Source: Haemaphysalis longicornis (lineage: Eukaryota; Arthropoda; Arachnida; Ixodida; Ixodidae). Taken from it: a stretch of 64,000 bases of DNA. The position numbers and the translations under genes were made by a program. Location of the stretch: assembly GCA_013339765.2 (NCBI GenBank), contig CM023449.1:40500528-40564527 (forward strand). The letters run 5' to 3'. The notes under the pieces are model-generated. The model was not told the DNA's origin. It worked only from the letters and a program-made list of their open reading frames with translations, and made no database searches. This document shows, piece after piece, positions 1 to 10,972 of the stretch (position 1 is the stretch's first letter; each line of letters begins with the position of its first letter).

Positions 1-544
1 AACTGATGCTTCCTTCTGGTTGCCGCCATTATATTCCTTTCTGGGAACCGAGAAAAAGACAAGAGGACGCGCGGGTGATGGGGGCGGAATAAATGCGAAG
101 AACGCATTAGCGTGAAAGATAACCGCGGTTATTCTTGCGACGATTGCCTGCAATCGCTTTCTGGTAATTTCCTTGTCATAGTCGCCTTCTTTTTCTTTCT
201 TCTTTCTTTTCTTTTCTTTCTTTTCTTTTTGCACGCCAATGTCGGCTGGTATTTTTTCGCGCTCTAACCACCTGCTAGATTTGACCTCGGAAAGAAAGTG
301 CAGTACTGCGCGTGATTTATTTTGTGTCACCGTTTAAACCCAGCAACTTTTACCCCTCCTCTTCTTTTTTCTTATGCGTCTGTAAAGGGCCGGCGTCGGT
401 AGCGGGGAAACTGCTCCTAAACCCACGTGACCGTGAAGCGTTCCATAGCGCGGGCTTGGGGATTTATGCAACACAATTAGAGGACCGCGCTGATAGGCAG
501 CGTCCTTGGCGGCGACGCGTTCGATAGAGCGTGTTTCTTTTTTA
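1..544. other. No gene seen; pyrimidine-rich tract
   Basis: A T/C-rich run lies at about 188-228. No coding or RNA signal was found. Confidence 0.6.
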
Positions 545-611
545 AGTAATGCACTTTATAAGCGACCCCAAACCATCCACCGCCGGCGTCCGCAGTGCTC
601 CTCTATATTTG

Positions 612-702
612 AAAAAGAAACAGCATCCGGCGCCAGGTTTCGATCCGAGGACTTTGCGGCCGCAGCGCGACGCTCTACCGACCAAGCCACGGACGCGACG
701 GT
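612..702 (-). mobile_element. tRNA-derived sequence (SINE head)
   Basis: On the minus strand the order gtggcttggtcggtagagcg (A box) and ctcggatcgaaacc (B box) is tRNA-like, but I could not pair a full cloverleaf. It is more likely a SINE head than a functional tRNA. The flanking region down to about 545 may be the SINE body. Confidence 0.5.
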
Positions 703-1067
703 GATATCAGTGTTAGACGCGCCTTATATCTTTAACGCATTCAAACTACGTCGTCAGCGGCGTGCGTTGGCGACTCAGCGGCGTTATAGCGGCTTGATAA
801 CTGCGTGGTGTACACGTGATACTACAAACCTAATGGAAGAGCTGGAAGAGAAGGCGGCGAGGCGGTGGGCTGCGGGGGCCGAGCGTAAGCGCCGCAAGCG
901 GGCGGACAACCGTGCATTCGCACTTTCACATTCTCCCCCTCGGGGAAATGCGGGGGAATTTTTCTGTAGGCAACGCCTACGCATGCGCGCCCCACTCACT
1001 CACTCACGCTATTAATGATTGATGATGGTGGGGGTTTGGTCGGCTGTTCGTACCTGCTAGCGCGGCG

Positions 1068-1140
1068 AGCGAGAGGGGAGAGAGGAGAGAGGAGAGAGAG
1101 AGAGAGAGAGATCGAGAGAGTCTCTATCGCTCTGCGAGAG

Positions 1141-1174
<34 letters not shown>

Positions 1175-1206
1175 CCTCTCTCTCTCTTCTTCTCTCTCTC
1201 TCTCTC
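1068..1206. repeat. (GA)n / (CT)n inverted microsatellite pair
   Basis: A run of GA repeats (about 1,068-1,145) is followed directly by CT repeats (1,146-1,206). The two are reverse complements, so the tract can fold into a long hairpin. Confidence 0.9.
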
Positions 1207-1496
1207 ACGCGCGGTGCCTCACGATGTCAGGAACAGCTTTAATCACAGCGTATAATACGTACTCCATGGCGTAAAGCGTTCATTGAAGCAGTCCACGCCG
1301 TTCACCGTTTTCTGTCGCACAGCCTGCGTTTGTAAAAACGAAGTTGATTTCAAACCTCTCCACACTAAGTATACTTGTTACAGATAAGCCAAACCCGCGG
1401 GTCCCAGATTCTCAGCACAGGAATATACGCGAAAGAGGCGGGCTTCGCCGAAATATGTGCAAAAAAGTTACGAGAGAGAGGAGAGAGAGAAACACT

Positions 1497-2000
1497 TTAT
1501 TCGAAAGACCGTTAAGTGCGCTCGGTGACCGACAGCCGCAGCCTGCCGGTGACAACGGCAGCTCTTTCCGCGAGACTCTGCTGGGTCTGCAAGTCCGAGC
1601 TGCCCGCGCCTTCTCCCAGAGCTCTTCTGAGGGGTATCAAGGGAAAGGGGTCTTCAGAGCATGCCCATATGAGATGGGCGATTGTGTCCTTCGCACCACA
1701 GGCAGGGCAATTAGGTGACAGATATAAATTCGGATGAATGTGATGCAGTATGGAGCGACATGGCAGCGTGTTCGTCTGTAGTAGGCGCCACAGACGTTCT
1801 TCGGCATTAGTAAGATCCCGATGTGCGGGCGGATACATTCGGCGGGAGAGCGGTAGTTTGCGGTGATTTCTTGATAGCTTAGTAAACTGTTCTCGGGCTG
1901 ATCGGGCTCCATGTAAGGGGACGAGGCTTGGTCCTGCTCGGGTCGTGAGCTCTCGAGCTGCTTGGTTGACCGCAGTTACGAATTAGCGTCAATGGCTCCT
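1497..2000 (-). mobile_element. 3' end of a non-LTR retrotransposon (C-terminal zinc-knuckle region), decayed
   Basis: On the minus strand a decayed coding stretch contains MYPPAHRDLTNAEERLWRLL, then HPNLYLSPNCPACGAKDTIA and HLIWACSEDP. This is the CxxC...H...C knuckle with the RLLQTNTLP motif found at the C-terminus of arthropod I/Jockey-like LINEs after RNase H. The sequence just upstream on that strand (LLSYQEITANYR) continues the homology in another frame, so a frameshift is present near 1,840. An AATAAAG-like signal at about 1,495-1,502 marks the 3' end. Confidence 0.7.
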
Positions 2001-3967
2001 CACTGTTCGTGAATGTGCCGCGCGCCTTGTTCTCTTTTATGTCTGTCCGCGACGATAGGCAGATGAAAGCTTTGGCCAACCCTTCTGGCCGTGACGTCAC
2101 ACCGGCGGCGTTTCAACCTCGTTTGGCGCCAATGAGAGCGGCGTATACCGAAATGTACTTATACGCCGGACTCCTCATCTCTTTTTACTCTAGCATCTCC
2201 GCCGTGGGCGCCCGCCGCACAGAACCCTATCCAGAAGGGACCCGCCAAAGGCACTTTTTTTTATCCGCATAGACTCGATTATAAGCCACTCTGTCGGCGC
2301 CAACCCGCAGAAACACCTGCTAAGTGAGGAGGCTTTGAAGCTCGGGCAACGTCATTTCGAAGCCTTATTATTGCTCTCAGCGACCGCGCTGACAAAAAGA
2401 GCTCCAGGGGACATATTTGGGGTCGGATTGGGGTTGAAGACGTGGTGTGCCAATAAAGTTCTGTTAGCGCTGTTTTAAGGCATTTTAACCGAGAAGGTGT
2501 TGCCCGGAGCCGCTGGTTCGAGCGCGCGCCAGGTCGCCGCCGTATTTGGCGGTGGGCGCAGGTGTTGTGGCGCTGCTCGTTAAACGAGGCCGACCCCCTG
2601 CCTTTCTAGTCCGGCTGCCGCCTCTGCCGCTGCCGCCGTGGAACCGCCGATTGCGCGACCGCCGCACTCGAGATATATATGCGAATTGGGTTCGGGGAAG
2701 AAACGAAACGAAAGGAACGAGTGATGAAGTTTGCGCGGGGCTGGACTAACCAACCACCCGCAGTTCGTGCGCGAGGCAGGTGCAAAGTACAGACTTGCGT
2801 GTAAGTACAAGCTGCGCCTGCCCGCCGGCGGCGCCGTATTTCGAGCGAGCGAAGAAACAGGTTTGCTAACAAAAGGTTACGCTAGAGTTTTAGCAGCCTG
2901 AATTGGCTGGTACTATAGCGACTCACCAACATTGCCTCATAGCAGTGGGTGGAGTTGCTGGCCAGCTGCGCATGTTGGTAGAGAGGCCACCACGTCCGAG
3001 GCATCCTGGGTTGAGGACGCCTCTCACCGGGCGGAGGCCTAGCATCGCGTTCTCTAGTTTGAAAAAAAAGTTTACCCGATCGGTCGATCAACCATTCATT
3101 CATTCATTCATTCATTCATTCATTCATTCATTCAATCAATCAGTGTTGCTCCGATTGGATCCGATCGATGCTGTTGGCGCGAAGGCTGCTGTAGTAAAAA
3201 GCGTCGAAAACTGGTATTGCCGCGAACGCGTTCAAATTAATAGGTTCGTTATGAGAGAGACGCTGATTCGCCAGTCACGGACGGTTAAACAGGTCGTACA
3301 AAGTTGGCTGATTACGCAGTTATGCGCCGTATGGATAATAATAAGAACCTTGAGCGGTGCCATATGTATGACTTGCGTCCCGTCTGATGACTTCAGCAAA
3401 GGTGCCCCGTATTTTGTAGCCTGCGTATTTCGAAGGTGCGTATATGATTACGAAAGCCTGTCGTTACGAAATGCACATTATCTACACCATACTTAAGCAG
3501 CCCCATCCTAACGAAATACGGCACGGTGGCTCCGTATTTATTCTCTTCATTTCGTTGTGATGACATCGCTAACTGAGCCAAGTTTGTGCCATTTGGCAGT
3601 ATGCATCTTAACCGTCGATCGCTTGTTTTAGGGATGCCTGTAGGTACTCTTAGCTTTGACGTAACAAAAACAATGAAAAAGAAAAGAAAAGAACCGCAGA
3701 AATATAGCATAAAGCGAAAAACAATGAAAAAGAAAAGAAAGGAATCCCATAAATACATTCGTATCATAAAACCACAACCGAGTCCGGAGCGGCAGTTCGA
3801 TAAGACGGCGCTTCGGACGCTAAAGTGGAGAGGAAAAGAAGTTGCAAAAACGGCGCGTCTCGCAAAATTGATAAACGAAGCCCTCCAACGGCGCGTATCA
3901 GCGTATACACATAAACCGTTTTGTCAGCGAGGCAGACACGCACCCAGTAGCGCCACTTCCGACCCCG
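2001..3967. other. No gene seen
   Basis: GC-rich and AT-rich patches alternate. Open frames here lack family resemblance, and the ATTC repeat is the only defined feature. Confidence 0.55.
3092..3136 (+). repeat. (ATTC)n microsatellite
   Basis: About eleven ATTC units, the last ones degenerate (aatc). Confidence 0.95.
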
Positions 3968-3998
3968 TATAAAAGGACTCGGTTGCGGCTTCAGTGTA
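3961..3998 (+). promoter_or_regulatory. Promoter-like TATA/Inr pair
   Basis: TATAAAAG at 3,968 precedes TTCAGTG (A at 3,993), 25 bases apart, slightly shorter than usual. No gene follows within reach, so it may be a transposon promoter or chance. Confidence 0.25.
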
Positions 3999-4391
3999 GA
4001 AGATTTGAATCATTGCTAGACTGTTTTCAAACTGCCGCGCTTTTTTTTTTTTTTTCCCCGCGTCATCTCTTGGTTGTTGCTTGTTTCAGACCAACTTACC
4101 CCGAGAATACGCGTTGTGTTTCCCATATAACCCGTTATACGGCGGAGGAGCCGGCCATCTCCTCCGAACGACGCGCGGCCCTTGGTGCCTGTCGGAGCGA
4201 ATAAACTCGCAGCGCGGCATCCGAATCCGGCCCGTTTGTCAGCCGGCAAATCCCCGCTGTCCGGCGGGCCGTTGATTTGTCGCCGCTTCTTCCCTTTATA
4301 GATATCTACGAGCGGCTTAGGTGGGCCTTCCTCCCTCCTCCCCTTCCTCAAGATCGGGGCGTACCCCGCAGAGTAGAAGCGAGAAGGGGTA

Positions 4392-4876
4392 TTAAGGCGC
4401 AACCACATGCGACGTTTTGGTCGCGTTTGGAGACCGTCCGCGGCGACGCGCGTTCAGCGCGCGCCACCAAATACACAGCAGCGCGCTCGGAGCGCCGGTG
4501 TCTGCGCATCCCAGATTTTCGGTCCGTTTTCGGCGTCTGCGCCGGATGTTGCTGTCCTCAATTTCCGGTCCCCCTCCGCACGCAACATGGCGGCTCTTTA
4601 TTTGGCGGCTCTTTAGCACTTTATTTAATAGAACATCAATTTAACGTGTTTTGTTTGTTGAAGTTTTGATTATTCTTCAGTTTATTAAGAATGACTTAAA
4701 CAGAACGATGCTGCCTTTACCAAAGTAAGTCTGGCAACTTGGATCGGAAGAAGAAGCGCTCTTCGCGCGTTCTCATGTGGTTGCTCGCCCTCTCCAACGC
4801 CCGTTCCGCGTCGGCGCCAGGCGCCGCAGACGGTTGCAAGACGCGGCCAAAACGTTGCATGTGGTTGCGCCTTTAT
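4392..4876. mobile_element. Foldback element with ~50-bp inverted ends
   Basis: The left end (taaggcgcaaccacatgcga, then cgttttggtcgcg) is matched by the reverse complement of the right end (ccaaaacgttgcatgtggtt, then gcgccttta). Arms are about 50 bp and imperfect, with TA on both sides. The GC-rich interior includes aacatggcggctc. No transposase is present. Confidence 0.6.
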
Positions 4877-5740
4877 ACACGCGGGGAGCAACCGTCTCGC
4901 GGTGGTCTTTTTCCGTGCAGCAAGCCCTTCTCGACCTCGACGCGGCGTTTACGTTACCGACGACTTTGAATCGTGCAGGCGGAACTCGTTACGACGAAGT
5001 AGTATCGGGACACCAATTTTGTTCGTTATATCCGATATTCGTTGCAACAGTAGCGCTAAAAATAGGCTCAAACCAATCGGCAGTCTGGGTCCCACAAAAA
5101 CCGTTGATACAAACGCGAAATGTTTTAAGCTTCGAACCCGCTATAAACAAGATAACCGTTATTTCAATCTCAATGAACCGGAACATGAAACGATACAACA
5201 GAACAAAGTTCATTTGGCGAAACAGGCCTGTGCTCTTTCTTTCCTTTCTTTTTTTTTTAAATGAAAGGATGTGGTCTTCGTCTGATGCCTATTCACGGTA
5301 CTGAGCAGGAGGAAATGTTTCAGTGTCCACGCACAACAGGACTCTTTCTACTTCTGCCGTTTCCGACGCCGGGAGTTTTTTCAAGTAGCTTCTCGGCCTA
5401 CTTGCCAATAGTTCTTCGTTATATCCGATATCGCGCGCGGCTCTCACGGTTTCAGTTTCGTTATAAAAGAGTAGGTGTCATTGAAATAAAGCGTGACGAA
5501 CCAAAGTTCGTATTTAGTTCACTGTAGCCGGTAATTCGCTATATCAGTGTTCGTCACAACGAGGTTCAACTGTACTTTAAATGAGACTTTCAGATGCGAC
5601 GGGTTAAATGATTATGTATAGATGTGGGCGGCAGCGATTATGACTTAGTTGTCTATTAGCCCCGCTCCCTATGTCGTAACGAGTGCGGCGGCTGCTTGGG
5701 GTGAGGTCGGGTGCGATGTAGTAAATTTACCCATTTACGG
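4877..5740. other. Probable decayed Tc1-like MITE remnants, no gene
   Basis: The text gttcgttatatccgatat occurs twice (about 5,023 and 5,415), and cgtcacaacgaggttcaact at about 5,550 matches the end of a common Tc1-like inverted repeat. I could not define both ends. Confidence 0.4.
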
Positions 5741-6029
5741 ATTCTCGGCCTGATTCCCGGCTATGAAACGCCCACGTTTGATTCAGGAATTAACTAGTTT
5801 TGTTTTCTTGGCCAATCCACCGCGGTAAAACATCACTTTCGATTCGTGAATTAAAGTCTATGATGATTATGATGATGACTACGGTGGTAGTGGTGACGTG
5901 AAATTACCATTTTCCAGCTTCTTGGCCCATCCCCCACGAAGAAACTTCACTTTCGATTGGTGAATGAACCATTTGTGGCTTGTTGGCATATCCTCTCTAG
6001 ACAAGCATCACTTTTGATTCACGAATGAA
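5741..6029 (+). repeat. Four degenerate ~50-bp direct repeats
   Basis: Units begin near 5,741, 5,797, 5,918 and 5,978 with tt(g)gcc-like text and end in cactttcgattcgtgaat or a close variant. A short gatgat stretch interrupts them. Confidence 0.6.
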
Positions 6030-6529
6030 CACTTTGTCTTGATTGGACGGCAAAAGGCAATAAAAAAAAAACCATTGAGTTGCGGAGATGGTATACCGCA
6101 CATAAAGTATACGGCACATAAAACTCGTTCGTTTGGCTGATATGCGTTCAGCAATGCTTGATGTCGGCTACTTGGTGTAACATGCCTTTGAAGGGAAGTT
6201 GCGCTTGGTATGCGCACAGGGGAAAAAAACAACAAAAAAAACCGTACACTTTCACGTGAAGGCGGCGCACTAGCAACTGATTTATTCTGACCAAGGCGAA
6301 AAATCATGCACCCCTCCGTCGAACGACGACGATGGTTGAACGCGAAGCTTTCTCGTGGTGAATTGTCTGGTTTTTTTTAAATCCCACACTGCGAGTATGC
6401 GCTACTCTGGAGGTACTCACCACTTTTCCAGAATACCCACAGCAACTCCCGGGTGTGCGCGCCGTAGGCCTAAACTGTGGGTCTGGGGTGTACGGCGCGA
6501 ATCGGTATCTTCTGCTTGGCGTTCGCTTC

Positions 6530-6620
6530 GGCCATGTCGAAGTGGAGCAATCGGATAGACGCCGGTTTCATAACGCGAGGGACTCAAGTTCTATTCCCGC
6601 CACGGCAAGCGTTTTTTTTT
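6530..6620 (+). mobile_element. tRNA-derived sequence (SINE head) followed by T run
   Basis: The stretch atgtcgaagtggagcaatcg, then a B-box-like caagttctattcccgccacg, ends in a T run, as pol III transcripts do. The acceptor stem does not pair well, so a SINE relic is preferred over a tRNA gene. Confidence 0.45.
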
Positions 6621-7548
6621 TCTTTCACTTCAACCCACGATCATTCATCATCATCGCCAGAGAAAGTTGGCTTTTGTGCAGGTCGTTTTGGCGTACGACG
6701 GCATCAGTAAGGACAATAAAGTTTCGCTTTAAAACAATGAAGCGCAACTTCCCCTCAAAAGCTAATATGCGTGCCTTTGCAACCCAAGAACGGAACTCTG
6801 CCGGGAAAAAAATCCGAAGCTTTCCCTCCACGTTTCAGAGCCGGACAGTGAATACCCATTCCAGGCAGCGTAATTAAATTATGCGGCTACGGCAGAAACT
6901 CGAATTTCACGTCCGCAACTCCCGTGTGGCCTCCTCCGGTCGAGCCACAAAAATCTAGTTCAGCATCTTTCTACAAATTAAAATCCCATTTTAAAAGTAC
7001 CGCGTGTTGTTGGCAAGCACGTTAGGTGAACACCGCGGTGGTATGAATTAATCCGCGTTCCGCGACCGTCAGCAGCACTTCGCACAAAACATTCTCGCGG
7101 AAAGCTCGGCTATGCGACCTCAGCACTTTTGTTACACAGTCCGGCCGTCAGGCTGCCTTCTACACGAGACAATCAAGTTCCGTTTACAACACGGGTTCTC
7201 AAAACTGCCGGTGCCTCAGTTGAAATGCGAAGGGCCTATTACGTTTCCTGGACAAGGTCATATCGGTATGGGGTGGCGCAATAGAGTTTCATACTAATAT
7301 ATCATACTAGAGAGAAAATTGCGGCTCAAGTGCCGTGCCGGCATGGGGGCCGCCCTGCGTTCCATTCTTACTTGGCTTGGCTTGAAACATGGCTTCTTTT
7401 CAGGCTGAAGCCAAAATCAACAACGTTGGTAGCGCGGTTCATCTTGTTCGTCTTGCACGAAGCATAAAAAGTCTCAAACAAATAACTCTTTCATGATCTA
7501 TTTGTATGGATTAAACAACTTTAATTTAACAACAGTATTGGGATTTTA

Positions 7549-7838
7549 CCCGCCGTGGTGGCCCAGTGGCTAAGCCTTTGTGCTGCTGGGCCCAAGGACG
7601 CGGGTTTGATTCTCCACCGCGGCGCCCGCTTTTCTGATGGAGGCGAAAAGCGAAAACGCCTGTGTGTTCGAGATATGGGCACACGCTAAAGATACCCAGG
7701 TGGTCAAAATTAATCCGGAGCCCTCCACTACGGCGCGCGTCATCGCCTGTGTAGCGCCGGTGCGTTGAACCCCACAATCAATAAATCAATCAGTCAGTCA
7801 GTCAATCAATCGATCAGTCAGTCAATCAATCAATCAAC
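7549..7838 (+). mobile_element. tRNA-derived SINE, full-length, copy 1
   Basis: The head is tRNA-like (cgccgtggtggcccagtggc, then a B-box-like gggtttgattctcc), giving an internal pol III promoter. A body follows with gatggaggcgaaaagcgaaa and aggtggtcaaaattaatccg, and a tail of CAAT/CAGT repeats from about 7,776. The same family occurs at 18.1, 31.7, 46.3 and 58.3 kb. Confidence 0.85.
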
Positions 7839-8119
7839 ATTTGGATTTTTACCAGCCAGATACAACTTTCGAGCTTGTCCATGAGCCGTGCGCGGTAAAA
7901 TTGGAAGGCGTCTCCTGTACACTTGACCGCACGCCTGTAGTAACGTGGCTGGTGTAAACACTATCGACAGATTTCCTAATATACACTTGGGCGAAAGCCA
8001 TCGATGTCTAATCAAGCGCGAAAAGTGGTCGTCATCGACGACAACACGAATTGTATCAAATTGAGAGTCGCCGCTCTAAAAAGGAATTAAATAAAATGAA
8101 AACAGATTTCGATTCGTGT

Positions 8120-8198
8120 GGGATTTCAACACGGGTCGCAAGAGCACTCGGGCAAGTGCGCTATAATCGCTAGGCTAACCCTGCACCCCGCCAGAATG
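8120..8198 (-). mobile_element. tRNA-like relic
   Basis: On the minus strand gggttagcctagcgattata and gtgttgaaatccc sit at A- and B-box spacing. Many changes are present and no intact tRNA fold was found. Confidence 0.35.
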
Positions 8199-8561
8199 GA
8201 ACAAAAATTACTATTATGCCTGCCCCGTGTCCGTGAACGTAACAGCACGTACGCAGAACAGGTGCACGTGGAGGAGAGCGGAAGCTGCTGCGTCGGAGTA
8301 ATTCGCCTCAAAAGACAAAGAAACGCAAGCGAAGCAACAGGCAGAAACGAGACTTAGCAGTAAAGAAGTCTTCGACAATCTCTAGGCTTTCTCGCCTTCG
8401 AATCACGCAAAGTGAAGTTCCAGGGGAATTTTCTAGCGTGAGCTACACTGGCCGAGGTTGAGCAGTTTCACGTGGCTCCTGAGAGCCGTGCTGCGCATGC
8501 GCGAGGAGCAGTGACGTCTCACGGCGCACAGCTGGCGCGCCGGAGCCGGCGCCGCCGTAAC

Positions 8562-8697
8562 TGGACTGGACTGGATTGGACTGGACTGGATTGGATTGGA
8601 TTGAATTGAATTGAATTGAATTGAATTGAATTAAATTAAATTGGACTGGATTGGATTGGATTGAATTAAATTGGATTGGATTGGAATTGGATTGGAA
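8562..8697 (+). repeat. (ATTGG/ATTGA)n pentanucleotide minisatellite
   Basis: Units alternate among tggac, tggat, tgaat and taaat. A related tract lies at 58,868-58,945. Confidence 0.9.
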
Positions 8698-10123
8698 ATC
8701 GTTTTAGCAGCCTGATAATCAAGCCCTGGCATGATAATCAAGCTAATCCTGGACAACCAGAGAAGATAAGAATAACCAGCTGAACCTTAGCTCACGCTAC
8801 GTATATCCTGACATAGCCGAGCTAAGCCACTGCTAATTTTTTAGCACGAAACTTTGTGGGTCGGCACCACAAACAAGGGCTTCGCCAATACGGATGCCGG
8901 CGAGCGCCGTTGTCCCACAATCACTGCTGCACGGAATTGGGGGGAAAAACAGGAGAGCAATCGGCGTGCACGGAGGCTGCGTGATCCAGCAACGTTGGCA
9001 GCGCTGTGGGACCCCCGGCGCCAGCGCGGGCGCTGGCGCGGAAATGAAGCGAGCGTCCTGGACAACAAGTTCCGGTCGCTGAGCCCAGCTGTTCGTGCTG
9101 GGCGGGGGGGCCCCTGGATTCGAGCCCCGGGTTAATTCCCCGGGAGAGAGTGGAGAGGGCGGAACTGTCGGGACCGAAAAACCGTTCGGTTTGGTTTTCT
9201 CCCGTGCGATTACGCAAACGCTGCGTTTGCGGAGGAGCTGTGATTGGGAACACGGGACTTTCCGGGGTGAAACGTTGGCGGAGACCTTTATTGGAAATCG
9301 GTGCAGGTGGACTGGCGCGAGGTTGGAGTGTTTTGGAATGTGTCGGTGAGAATAAGAGAAAGGAAGAACCCGGAAGGGAATATAAAGTCGACGAGGTAAG
9401 GTTAAAATAACATTTGGCTTAGCGACATATTGCGAAAACGAAAACGTCGCGGCAAATAGCGTTAGAGTGCGTTTAGGGATGTTGCTGCTGCTTCTGCTGC
9501 TGCTGCTGTTGTAAAAACCTGTATTCATAAATAGGGCAGCTCTTGGCCATTTGGTGAAGAAGGGAACGGTGAGGTATACGTTGAGTTCAAATTGCTAGCG
9601 GCTGATCGCGGTTGTTATATTCTGTTGGCGCTCTTTGCCCTAACTGGCCTTGCGCCATTAATTAAAGCACTATCATCATCATTGACGGTTGTAAATGACC
9701 ATCATAGCCTGTTTAATGTCCTCTGCAGGTTCTTTTCACGTAACTTGGGCCGAGAATTTCAATAAGAATTTTTAGTGTTCTTCCCCAAGTGTACCCAATA
9801 ATCTCCCAAGGTCACGTGAGCAGTCTCAGTATTTCTTCTATTTTAAAGAACGACTAACTAGTTTAAACAAATTACTTGTTAATTAATTAACAAGAGAATG
9901 TGTTTAAGCTATTTGGTTGCGAGGATTTTTTAGCATGCAAAAAAATACGACTGCCGCAGTTCTCGCGTGGTTTAGTCGCCAAAACTCTAACTGTGGGAAT
10001 TTGTTAGTTAGATATACTCAAGATTAAAAAAAGTAATATAAGATGGTCCATGTTGCGTTATGCAATTTTCATTCACTTCATTGCAAAGAAGTAAATAAAA
10101 GTAATATTAACTTTTGGTTCAGG

Positions 10124-10160
10124 CAGAGTCCCTCAGTGCTCAAAGCATTGAGGGACTCTG
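10124..10160. repeat. Hairpin with 16-bp arms
   Basis: The arm cagagtccctcagtgc pairs with gcattgagggactctg across a short loop (tcaaa), with one G-U wobble. Flanks also share ggttcag. Confidence 0.85.
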
Positions 10161-10550
10161 GTTCAGGGCACGTGGTTATCTCGCGGTTATCTTCACTCTG
10201 GACGTACAACGCCCAATTTTTGTTGCATATGTCTTATCGAATTCTCCATTATTTTACTGGTTTTGGGCTCCAACTGCGACCGAATCTTGACGTTTTCCGC
10301 AGGAATCTTTTTTGCCTTTTTACTGTTGCTCAAACGGAGTTAGCCGTTTCCAACATAAGAGACATTTATCGGTTATCTAGTGGAACAATTTTCTGACCTC
10401 GACATTTGTATTTGATGCTAGTCGCACAAAAGTAAATTTCACGGAACTTTCCCTATAGCAAGCGCAAAATATGGCGTCTTCCTTAGAATCGCGCGCTTTG
10501 TTTTGTAATTACCAGTCTCTCCAGGCGAACATTTGGCTGCAAGTCAATTT

Positions 10551-10972
10551 TTTAGCACGAAAGTGTTTTATTCCGGGATTCACGAAGATTTCACTCATGT
10601 CATATCCGTCACGGAAGTGACGTCAGCATGACGAAAGCAAGTGGCCTGTAAAGGGTGCACCCCTGCACGCAGGGTCTTCTTGCGGGGAAGCAACCTTTAG
10701 TACTAAAGGAGCACGTTATACTTCGGGTTGTTCGTTTTCGGGTTTTATATATTAACACGAAAGTGTTTTATGCATTTTACTGACGTCATATCCGTTGCGG
10801 AAATGGCGCCAGTACACCTTTGCCGAAGCGACCCGCCAGCAGGACGTCGCTCGCCAAGCACACCCACCAGACAGCCAGCCGACCCGCAAATCATGCTCAG
10901 CTGCAGATTTCGCTGCACATTTCACTTTCGTGTTTTACCGATTCCTATGACAGAGGAATCAACCACAGGTTC
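10551..10972 (+). mobile_element. ~420-bp interspersed repeat, copy A
   Basis: The element begins ttagcacgaaagtgttttat and ends with cagaggaatcaaccacag. A module (cacgaaagtgttttat ... gtcatatccgt) occurs twice inside it, at 10,551-10,625 and about 10,755-10,805. A second, inverted copy of the whole lies at 34,780-35,202. The family is unnamed by me; the equal lengths suggest a defined element. Confidence 0.7.

Larger units (their letters stand above)
8198..10550. other. No gene seen; repeats and hairpin only
   Basis: The stretch holds the pentanucleotide array, a GC-rich region at 8,860-9,180 with a tRNA-like patch (gattcgagccccgggttaat) and AT-rich sequence. The long minus-strand open frame at 8,833-9,528 runs antisense to this and has no recognisable domain. 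Confidence 0.5.

Noticed and set aside
7549..7620. tRNA gene
   Set aside because: A and B boxes are present but the sequence is the head of a repeated SINE with a body and tail, seen five times.
8833..9528. 231-codon minus-strand open frame
   Set aside because: Composition-driven in GC-rich DNA, no domain, and other frames there are open as well.
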